DNA of 13,559 bases. Origin: JBHHYN01 sp046757565 (GTDB lineage: Bacteria; Pseudomonadota; Gammaproteobacteria; Eutrophobiales; Eutrophobiaceae). Under the pieces are notes generated by a model, which did no database searches, was not told the origin of the DNA, and saw only the letters and a program-made list of their open reading frames with translations. The stretch spans positions 1-13,559 of the forward strand of contig JBHHYN010000078.1 in NCBI GenBank assembly GCA_046757565.1, in the 5' to 3' direction. A program made the translations under genes and the position numbers. The stretch's first letter is position 1, and the number at the start of each line of letters is the position of its first letter. Below, one piece after another: positions 8,901 through 13,559 of this stretch.

Positions 8901-9119
8901 ATGATCCGGCGTCATGCCCGGGTCGGCAATGTCTATGTGAATCGTAATATGATAGGCGCCGTGGTGGGCGTACAGCCCTTCGGAGGCCGTGGCCTTTCGG
9001 GTACCGGCCCCAAGGCCGGTGGGCCCTATTACCTGCTGCGTTTCGCTTCCGAGCAGGCCTGTACAGTCAATACCGCCGCCGTCGGCGGCAACGCCGGTTT
9101 GTTGAATTTGACCCGGTAA
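5961..9119 (+). CDS. putA: Bifunctional proline dehydrogenase / delta-1-pyrroline-5-carboxylate dehydrogenase (PutA)
   Basis: PutA oxidises proline to glutamate in two steps: an FAD-linked proline dehydrogenase feeds electrons to quinones, and an NAD-linked aldehyde dehydrogenase follows. The protein has 1052 residues. The proline dehydrogenase barrel covers about 160-500, with RLVKGAYWDMEIKRAQ (357-372) and the substrate and flavin region YAPVGAYDD...RRLLENGANTSF (459-485). The aldehyde dehydrogenase domain covers about 550-1045, with SPWNFP (Asn706), AETGGQN (Glu807), catalytic Cys841 in GQRCSALR, EVFGP (937-941) and PFGG (1006-1009). All key residues are present. It lacks the ribbon-helix-helix domain of the ~1320-residue E. 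coli protein and a long C-terminal extension, so it is a minimal type that should not act as its own repressor. An in-frame TAG directly precedes ATG 5961, so the start is here or later. The Shine-Dalgarno site is weak (GAAG). Confidence 0.97.
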   Translation: MISDTPLSATIAHSSLAESEIDRFYLAGEREAVDALLKLARIGPQQAAEVHATARELVAAVRTRRKQAGGLSAFLREYDLSSHEGVVLMCLAEALLRIPDRRTMDELIADKLTSADWQRHLGESDSLFVNASTWALMLTGKLIRPDSDVLHNPGEFLANVVARLEEPVVRSALKTAMAIMGQQFIMGATIEQALARASEKNGSALRYTYDMLGEAALTRQAADAYQDAYAHAIEAIAELSEPSLPLWQRPGISVKLSALCPRFDYTQQQRAVPELGKRLLTLACLAKKQGIGLTIDAEETDRLQMTLSVFKDVFTSPLLGDWPGMGLAVQAYQKRGLYVITWLDKLATAAGRMIPVRLVKGAYWDMEIKRAQEQGLKEYPVFTRKCNTDVSYLACARMLLDQYDRLYPQFATHNAHTVAYIYHTAGAKHYEFQRLHGMGEELYAEVMAREKFNLPCRVYAPVGAYDDLLPYLVRRLLENGANTSFINQALHEDTDIEEIIADPVAAVLNLGEKIHHPNIPLPAQLFTGKRLNSSGVNFADPHERTPLLEAMTGVLDNGWEARPHINGETFSGQRHEVRDPADRTSIIGHVDYADVAAIRKAIDVAAAAWPGWNDIPAGRRATMLERAADLYEKHRAELMALCVREAGKTFMDSHAEVREAVDFLRYYAAGCRDYFTEPLDLPGTAGESNHLYLQGRGLFLCISPWNFPVAIYTGQIAAALAAGNSVIAKPAEQTSLVAERATQLLYEAGIPPPVLNFLPGDGEIIGQTTLPDPRIAGVAFTGSTDTAQRINRLLARRNGPLATVIAETGGQNVMIADSSALPEQLVKDAVLSAFNSAGQRCSALRVLYLQEEIAPRVIGLLRGCMKELVIGDPMDLTTDIGPVIDADAKQRLEQHVDAISRHGKLLHRCKLPRGTAKGTFFAPVLIEIERLAQLHQEVFGPVLHIIIYAAADLPRIIDDINTSGYGLTLGIHSRIESRAEMIRRHARVGNVYVNRNMIGAVVGVQPFGGRGLSGTGPKAGGPYYLLRFASEQACTVNTAAVGGNAGLLNLTR

Positions 9120-9164
9120 GGTAATTCCTGCCACAAACGTTCCGGTATAGGTTGCCTGACTGCC

Positions 9165-10118
9165 TTAATTTGCCTGCTCTTCCAGATAGCGCTTGGCATC
9201 CAGGGCCGCCATACAGCCGGTGCCTGCCGAAGTAACCGCCTGTCGATAGACGGGATCGGCGACATCACCGGCGGCAAAGACGCCTTCCTGACTGGTCCGG
9301 GTTGAATAACCATGTGTACCGCTTTCCACCTTTATGTAGCCACCCTCCATCTCCAGTTGCCCGGCAAACATATCTGTATTCGGTTTATGACCAATAGCGA
9401 TGAACGCACCGTGCACAGGGACCTCTTTAAGCTTGCCTGTCTGAACATTTTTGATTTTTATGCCCGTAACTCCGGTATCGTTGCCCAGCACTTCATCCAG
9501 GACATGGTTCCATTCGATGCTGACATTGCCCCCATCGGTTTTGGCCATTAACCGGTTGCTGAGGATGTGCTCGGCCCGGAACTGATCACGCCGGTGGATG
9601 ACGGTAACATGGGAGGTGATATTGGCCAGATAGAGCGCCTCCTCCACAGCGGTATTACCACCGCCGATCACTGCCACCGGTTTTCCCTTGTAGAAGAATC
9701 CGTCACAGGTGGCGCAGGCGGAAACACCCTTGCCCTTGTATTGCTCCTCGGAAGGCAGACCCAGGTACCTGGCCGATGCGCCGGTGGCGATGATCAGCGC
9801 GTCACTGGAGTATTCCCCGCTATCGCCTTTAAGGTAAAAGGGGCGTTGCTCCAGATCCACGGCATTAATCTGATCGAAGATCATGCGCGTCTCGAACCGT
9901 TCCGCATGCCGTTTCATGCGCTCCATGAGCTCCGGCCCCTGCACGCCCTGGTCATCGCCAGGCCAGTTATCCACATCCGTGGTAGTGGTCATCTGCCCCC
10001 CCACCTCAATGCCCGTTATAATAACGGGATCCAGCCCGGCCCGGGCCGCGTAGATGGCAGCGGTATAACCGGCGGGTCCGGAACCGAGGATTAATAATCT
10101 GAAATGGTTTTCCGGCAT
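9165..10118 (-). CDS. trxB: Thioredoxin-disulfide reductase
   Basis: This cytoplasmic flavoenzyme reduces thioredoxin with NADPH. Its 317 residues match the usual bacterial TrxB length. Visible are the FAD-binding GSGPAG (12-17), GGQMTTTTDVDNWPG, the redox-active CATC (Cys135 and Cys138), the NADPH-binding GGGNTA (152-157) with HRRDQFRAE downstream, and the C-terminal FAD motif GVFAAGDVADPVYRQ. All functional residues are intact. The gene converges on putA with 45 bases between the stops; I see no clear terminator hairpin there. The ATG at 10118 is preceded by a purine-rich stretch (AGAAGAG) as a modest ribosome binding site. It reads away from the EAL gene to its right. Confidence 0.97.
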   Translation of the reverse strand: MPENHFRLLILGSGPAGYTAAIYAARAGLDPVIITGIEVGGQMTTTTDVDNWPGDDQGVQGPELMERMKRHAERFETRMIFDQINAVDLEQRPFYLKGDSGEYSSDALIIATGASARYLGLPSEEQYKGKGVSACATCDGFFYKGKPVAVIGGGNTAVEEALYLANITSHVTVIHRRDQFRAEHILSNRLMAKTDGGNVSIEWNHVLDEVLGNDTGVTGIKIKNVQTGKLKEVPVHGAFIAIGHKPNTDMFAGQLEMEGGYIKVESGTHGYSTRTSQEGVFAAGDVADPVYRQAVTSAGTGCMAALDAKRYLEEQAN

Positions 10119-10213
10119 TTTTATATTCTCTTCTTCTTTTCAATAGCGTCCCACACGGCTCTATCGAGGGCAGACTGTTATTGTCTCACCTCTTGCGCGG
10201 CAATTTCCTTGAG

Positions 10214-10399
10214 TTATTTCAAGGCAGCAGTGTCAACCCGGGACAAGCATTGCTCTTTTGATATGTAAATCTGGATTACGTCTGGACAGGCAGCAATGAC
10301 TCTCCAATATTCTGGTATGTCACGCTCACTCAAATCACTGTTCAGATACTGGGCAATCGGCATCCCTTGTTGCGTCAATATCGAAACTTCCCGCGTCAA
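10214..10399 (-). CDS. Doubtful small protein, 61 residues
   Basis: A minus-strand frame from TTG 10399 to TAA 10214 encodes 61 residues, including LNSDLSERDIPEYWRVIAAC. An internal ATG at 10363 would give 49 residues. The peptide has a plausible mixed composition, no membrane segment and no recognised domain. No convincing Shine-Dalgarno site precedes either start. A 6-bp inverted repeat (CCTTGA/TCAAGG, 10207-10224) straddles the stop but has no T-run. It lies upstream of trxB on the same strand, with about 95 bases between. It may be a small gene, a decayed remnant, or chance. Confidence 0.3.
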   Translation of the reverse strand: MTREVSILTQQGMPIAQYLNSDLSERDIPEYWRVIAACPDVIQIYISKEQCLSRVDTAALK

Positions 10400-10451
10400 G
10401 GTTAACCATCATCTCAACCGTGATGGATCATAACAAGATAATGCTCTCAGA

Positions 10452-10496
10452 TGTACCCTTTTCAGGGTATGTGTGACATACCCTGAAAAGGGTACA
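10452..10496. promoter_or_regulatory. Perfect 21-bp inverted repeat made of two TACCCT-N4-AGGGTA palindromes
   Basis: Bases 10452-10472 are the exact reverse complement of 10476-10496, separated by GTG. Each arm is itself a palindrome: TACCCT-TTTC-AGGGTA (10454-10469) and TACCCT-GAAA-AGGGTA (10479-10494), centres 25 bp apart. It lies in the divergent region between trxB and the cNMP/EAL gene. No T-run follows on either side, so a paired operator or a cruciform/RNA hairpin fits better than a terminator. No regulator is identified. Confidence 0.6.
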
Positions 10497-10599
10497 ACAG
10501 TTTCTTTATTAGGCATGGCCAACAGCAATAAGCTACACTTTTTATTGATTGTTGTTTATTGGTATGCACGGTGTCGAGGATCGAGGGCGAATATGGATC

Positions 10600-11820
10600 A
10601 TGTTTGATGGACTGGAACGAATTAGCTATCAACCTGGGGACGAAATCTTCCGCGAGGGTGACGAGGGGAGTTGCGCGTACCTGATAGAAAGTGGCGCAGT
10701 TAAAGTATCCGCGATACGCGGGAAGAAGTCTCTGAATATAGGCACCCTTGGCAAGGGCGAATTGTTCGGGGAAGTGGCGCTTATCGACACTCAGCCGCGA
10801 ACTGCATCGGTAACGGCCATTAAGAAAACCCGCGTAGTCAGGATCAATCGTGAATTGCTCGATGCAAAACTCGCCCATGCCGATCCGGTAGTTGAACACC
10901 TGCTGCGTCTGATACTGAAACGGTTCAGGCACACTCATGAGCGGTTGTTGGCGAACGGTCGATCCACGCCTGAAAGTGCTGGTAAAGATCCGGATAAGGC
11001 CTTCTCTGACACACAACAGAACCTGATAAAACATATTGGCATTGCATCGGATATCAATGAGGCACTCGATTTTCATCAATTCGAGCTCTATTATCAGCCG
11101 ATCACCTCTATCAAAGAGAATAGACTGGCAGGATTTGAGGCGCTTATTCGCTGGATACATCCGAAAAAAGGATTGATACCACCGCTACAGTTCCTTGACG
11201 TCGCGGAGGATACGGACCAAATTCTTCCCATCGGCACCTGGACCCTGGAGAGGGCCTGCCGCGACTTTCATACGTTGTCTAAAAGGCACCACGACTCTTC
11301 CAGACAGTCAGCAGAAAAAATGTTTATCAGTGTTAACTTGTCGGCCCGGCAATTGACCAACACAGAGAATGCAGCAAATTTTTCCGACATACTGAACAAT
11401 GCAGGCGTTGACATCGAATCCATCAAACTGGAAGTCACGGAGACAGCGTTGATTGAAAAACCTGAAGTTGCGCAGAAAATGCTGGCTGATTTACGGGAAC
11501 TGGGATTTCGCGTGTCGCTGGATGATTTTGGCACCGGATATTCCAGCTTGAGTTATCTACAGAAATTCCCGGTTGACGATATCAAGATTGATCGAAGTTT
11601 CGTGAGCCGTATGTTTTCCGATCATAGCAGTATGCAGATCATCAAGGCATCAATCGATCTCGCTAATGCCATGGATCTGGATGTTGTGGCGGAAGGTGTT
11701 GAGACCAAAGAAGATCTGGAACAACTGAAGAACATGCATTGCAGCTATGCCCAGGGATATCACTTCTCAAAGCCCCTGCCGTTGACAGAGGCTGTTGAAT
11801 ATTCCGATTCAATCCACTGA
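10600..11820 (+). CDS. Cyclic-nucleotide-binding domain fused to an EAL c-di-GMP phosphodiesterase
   Basis: The predicted cytoplasmic enzyme cleaves cyclic di-GMP under control of an N-terminal cyclic-nucleotide sensor. It has 406 residues from ATG 10600. The sensor (about 1-115) begins with YQPGDEIFREGDEG and has the phosphate-binding cassette FGEVALIDTQPRTASV (56-71), with Glu58 and Arg67 present as in cAMP-binding proteins. A linker leads to the EAL domain (about 150-400): FEALIRW (EAL 180-182), SVNLSARQ (Asn246), LEVTE (Glu278), DDFGTGYSS (308-316), IKIDRSF (Lys329), VAEGVET (363-369) and QGYHFSKP. All metal-binding and catalytic motifs are intact, so activity is expected. There is no GGDEF domain or membrane segment. 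ATG 10600 is chosen because the sensor fold begins there; GAGGG lies about 12 bases upstream. ATG 10564 or TTG 10549 would extend it. A perfect inverted repeat lies about 100 bases upstream. Confidence 0.92.
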   Translation: MFDGLERISYQPGDEIFREGDEGSCAYLIESGAVKVSAIRGKKSLNIGTLGKGELFGEVALIDTQPRTASVTAIKKTRVVRINRELLDAKLAHADPVVEHLLRLILKRFRHTHERLLANGRSTPESAGKDPDKAFSDTQQNLIKHIGIASDINEALDFHQFELYYQPITSIKENRLAGFEALIRWIHPKKGLIPPLQFLDVAEDTDQILPIGTWTLERACRDFHTLSKRHHDSSRQSAEKMFISVNLSARQLTNTENAANFSDILNNAGVDIESIKLEVTETALIEKPEVAQKMLADLRELGFRVSLDDFGTGYSSLSYLQKFPVDDIKIDRSFVSRMFSDHSSMQIIKASIDLANAMDLDVVAEGVETKEDLEQLKNMHCSYAQGYHFSKPLPLTEAVEYSDSIH

Positions 11821-11834
11821 ATTCAAGCGGGCAA

Positions 11835-11842
11835 AAATATAT
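11835..11842 (+). repeat. Left target-site duplication of the MITE
   Basis: AAATATAT at 11835-11842 directly precedes the element and is repeated exactly at 12001-12008. Confidence 0.85.
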
Positions 11843-12000
11843 GGGTCTTCAGCAGAATCTGTGGGTTGATATATAAACAGTAGCCCGTCATTCCCGTGAA
11901 AACGGGAATGACGGTATTTATGACTTGAATCCGCCTCTCTATTTAATCAGTTTTTATTCAAAAGTCTTTCTTGTTAACCCACAGATTCTGCTGAAGAGCC
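11843..12000 (+). mobile_element. Complete 158-bp MITE-like element with 25-bp terminal inverted repeats
   Basis: The left end (11843-11867, GGGTCTTCAGCAGAATC...) and right end (11976-12000, reverse complement GGCTCTTCAGCAGAATC...) form 25-bp inverted repeats with one mismatch at the third base. It is flanked by an exact 8-bp duplication, AAATATAT. It is too short to encode a transposase and contains a hairpin. The GGCTCTTC-type ends and 8-bp duplication resemble the ISL3 insertion-sequence family, which I infer as the likely source of the mobilising transposase. Two further identical ends lie at 1-49 and 13508-13559. It is inserted 22 bases after the EAL gene's stop, between two convergent genes. 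Confidence 0.85.
11885..11914. repeat. 13-bp perfect stem with GAAA loop inside the MITE
   Basis: CCGTCATTCCCGT (11885-11897) and its reverse complement (11902-11914) enclose GAAA. The CGTCATTCCCG core resembles a palindrome common between genes in many proteobacteria. It may act as a bidirectional transcript end for the two converging genes, though no clear U-tract follows. Confidence 0.7.
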
Positions 12001-12008
12001 AAATATAT
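12001..12008 (+). repeat. Right target-site duplication of the MITE
   Basis: AAATATAT, identical to 11835-11842, directly follows the right inverted repeat. Confidence 0.85.
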
Positions 12009-12030
12009 AAGCCTGCCCCTGCCTGTTTAC

Positions 12031-12621
12031 TCAATCGCCTCTATAGGGATTGAGCATTCTTTTGATTAAATGAAAAGAGACTTTTTCGTCCTCAAGATGA
12101 GTGACATTGTAGTGAATCTTCCCCAGATATTTATACTTGTCGAAGTATGGTCCTGATTCGTCTATGGTCAGGATATATGAGTCATTGTTGATGCTGTTTT
12201 TCATGACCCGATGAATTTCGATCACCGATTTACCGATAAGCTCGTTAAAATCACCCAGTGCATGAAAGGCTATTTCACCTTCGTGAATAAAAAACTTGAT
12301 GTCCATATCATGGATATTCCTGCACAAGGTAAATTGACAGTTCCTGTGCATTTCAGAGATCTGTTTTAAGATAACCTCATTGAAATATTTATAAATCTCC
12401 TTGCCCAGACTCCATAAAACCTCCTTGCTCATCGTGTTTGTATAAAAGAACAACGCATCACCCTCTATTTTGTTCAAGACCAGATCTTTTGGTGCAAATT
12501 CGAATAAATTGTTCAATATTTCGGAAATTGTTTCCCTGGCATGGGACAGGTCTGTATTAACAAGGAACCTCGTATAGCCGGAAATATCGAGAATAAACAG
12601 TCTTACCTCTTCAGTCCCCAT
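12031..12621 (-). CDS. Class III nucleotidyl-cyclase-like protein (DUF2652-type)
   Basis: This small soluble protein (196 residues) resembles the catalytic fold of class III nucleotidyl cyclases. LFILDISGYTRFL (8-20) matches the FxDIxGFT metal site with Asp12. KIEGDALFFY (51-60) matches the second metal site with Asp55. FIHEGEIAF and GKSVIEIHRVMKN (130-142) follow the cyclase order; Arg138 is kept but the usual transition-state Asn is Ile. This pattern fits the DUF2652 family as I recall it; enzymatic activity is unproven. The ATG at 12621 directly abuts the TAA of the trpA-like gene. A GAGGTGA site inside that gene's end (12627-12633), five bases away, implies translational coupling. The gene is clearly AT-richer than its neighbours: bases 12061-12120 contain 19 G+C of 60, against 34 of 60 at 12721-12780 in trpA. 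That suggests a separate origin. Confidence 0.75.
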   Translation of the reverse strand: MGTEEVRLFILDISGYTRFLVNTDLSHARETISEILNNLFEFAPKDLVLNKIEGDALFFYTNTMSKEVLWSLGKEIYKYFNEVILKQISEMHRNCQFTLCRNIHDMDIKFFIHEGEIAFHALGDFNELIGKSVIEIHRVMKNSINNDSYILTIDESGPYFDKYKYLGKIHYNVTHLEDEKVSFHLIKRMLNPYRGD

Positions 12622-13392
12622 TTACGTCACCTCATGAAGAGATTCAAGAAATTCCCTGTAACCCTGCTCTCCATGACGCTCCCAGATCTCAAGACAGGCC
12701 GTCCCGATGACCGCTATGTCTACCTGCCCTTTAAGCATGTTGATGTCCGCCACCGTCCTGATACCAAACCCGAGGGCGACCGGCAGATCCGTCACCCGGC
12801 GGCAGCGTTGGATATAGTCTGCCAAAGCGCTGTCCAGCACGGTCTGCTTCCCCGTTACTCCTGTACGCGCTACGCAATAGATAAAACCGGAGGCGTTCGC
12901 GGCGATCTCCCTCAAACGCGCCTCTGTATTGGTGGGGGTCATCAGGTGGATGGGATGCAAACCCTTGTCCCTGGCCTGCCGATCCAGGGCAATTGCCTCT
13001 TGCGGCGGCAGATCGGCAATGATATAGCCCTGTGCGCCTGCATCTTTCAGTTTCCGGCAGAAGGCTGCCTCGCCCATGCAGAATACGGAGTTGTAGTAAC
13101 CCATGAACAACAACGGAAAATCAAATGCTGCGGAGGCCCTTTGCATAAAATCAAAATAGTCATCCCGATGCAGGCCACTTTCCAGCGCCAGCTGGTTCGC
13201 CTTGACGAACAGGGGACCGTCGGCAATGGGCTCACTGAAAGGCATTTGCAACTCCACCAATGCAACTCCGGCATCACGCATGCCTTCCAGCATGCGCCAG
13301 TTCTCTTCCAGCGAGGGATAACCCACGACACAGTGGGTCATAAGTAGCAACTGACTTTCTTTGAGTTTTCCTTCTAGATAAGTTTTAAGCAC
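12622..13392 (-). CDS. trpA: Tryptophan synthase alpha subunit (stand-alone, divergent)
   Basis: TrpA cleaves indole-3-glycerol phosphate to indole and glyceraldehyde 3-phosphate, normally passing indole to TrpB. The protein has 256 residues, near the usual 260-270. Catalytic Glu47 and Asp58 are present in VELQMPFSEPIADGP (46-60), where most TrpA proteins read ELGIPFSDP. The Gly-to-Gln change next to the catalytic Glu is unusual. Also seen are YYNSVF, IIADLPPQEA, SGFIYCVARTGVTG and the phosphate-binding ALGFGIRT. The start is GTG 13392 with AAGGA (13402-13406) nine bases upstream. No trpB or other trp gene lies in the window; instead the next gene is the cyclase-like one with no gap. It may serve tryptophan synthesis with a distant TrpB, or act alone as an indole-releasing lyase. 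A large frame on the opposite strand is an antisense shadow. Confidence 0.9.
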   Translation of the reverse strand: MLKTYLEGKLKESQLLLMTHCVVGYPSLEENWRMLEGMRDAGVALVELQMPFSEPIADGPLFVKANQLALESGLHRDDYFDFMQRASAAFDFPLLFMGYYNSVFCMGEAAFCRKLKDAGAQGYIIADLPPQEAIALDRQARDKGLHPIHLMTPTNTEARLREIAANASGFIYCVARTGVTGKQTVLDSALADYIQRCRRVTDLPVALGFGIRTVADINMLKGQVDIAVIGTACLEIWERHGEQGYREFLESLHEVT

Positions 13393-13507
13393 AACACGAA
13401 GTCCTTATTAAGAATTAATCGTGAAAGGTCATTCGTCATTGGTTACTTGCCACTGGGATTCCGAAATTCCACTATGCTCTTACAGCTGACAACTGACTAA
13501 AGACTAT

Positions 13508-13559
13508 GGGTCTTCAGCAGAATCTGTGGGTTGATATATAAACAGTAGCCCGTCATTCC
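13508..13559 (+). repeat. Partial copy of the MITE-like element at the right window edge
   Basis: These 52 bases are identical to the first 52 bases of the element at 11843-12000 and stop just inside its central hairpin. The flanking 8 bases before it are AAGACTAT, the predicted target duplication if the copy is complete beyond the window. Positions 13393-13507 between trpA and this repeat contain the trpA ribosome binding site and no gene. Confidence 0.87.

Noticed and set aside
9120..9164. Terminator between convergent putA and trxB
   Set aside because: No stable hairpin with a T-run could be found in the 45 bases; only short GC-rich complementarities are present.
10453..10495. Inverted repeat as an intrinsic terminator
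   Set aside because: It lies in a divergent gene region and lacks a T-run on either strand.
10462..11160. 232-codon minus-strand frame opposite the cNMP/EAL gene
   Set aside because: The plus strand has unambiguous CNBD and EAL motifs; this frame only reflects them antisense and also runs through the inverted repeat.
12541..13347. 268-codon plus-strand frame opposite trpA
   Set aside because: The minus strand encodes a full TrpA with catalytic motifs; the plus frame has no recognisable domain and is an antisense shadow.

Overview
The window looks like chromosomal DNA from a gammaproteobacterium of moderate GC content. The basis is gene content and protein similarity recalled from memory: a four-gene ABC exporter set matching Escherichia coli ybhGFSR gene for gene, a PutA without the DNA-binding domain, and a standard TrxB. 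I cannot name the genus. I saw no rRNA, tRNA, CRISPR array or plasmid/phage replication gene.

Layout. Positions 1-49 are the end of a repeated mobile element in reverse orientation. A short broken reading frame (156-377) precedes a tightly packed plus-strand operon (414-5513) encoding a membrane fusion protein, a tandem-ATPase protein and two permeases. Positions 5514-5960 hold no intact gene, only a minus-strand coding remnant (5598-5795). Next is a large plus-strand gene for bifunctional PutA (5961-9119), which converges on trxB (9165-10118, minus). Positions 10119-10599 hold a doubtful 61-codon frame and a striking perfect inverted repeat (10452-10496). Then come a plus-strand cyclic-nucleotide-binding/EAL phosphodiesterase gene (10600-11820), a complete 158-bp MITE-like element with an 8-bp target duplication (11843-12000), and a minus-strand pair: a TrpA-like gene (12622-13392) abutting a gene for a small nucleotidyl-cyclase-like protein (12031-12621). 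The last 52 bases are another copy of the same mobile-element end.

How the genes relate. The exporter genes form one transport machine: ATPase YbhF, inner-membrane permeases YbhS and YbhR, and periplasmic adaptor YbhG. PutA (proline to glutamate) and TrxB (thioredoxin reduction) are independent housekeeping functions. The right-hand part is the least ordinary. An EAL enzyme with a cNMP sensor lies tail to tail with a DUF2652-type cyclase-like gene, and the latter is translationally coupled to a stand-alone, slightly divergent tryptophan synthase alpha gene. Whether these form a signalling module is inference. Both window edges stop inside the same repeat, so the window is probably a whole assembly contig broken at that repeat.
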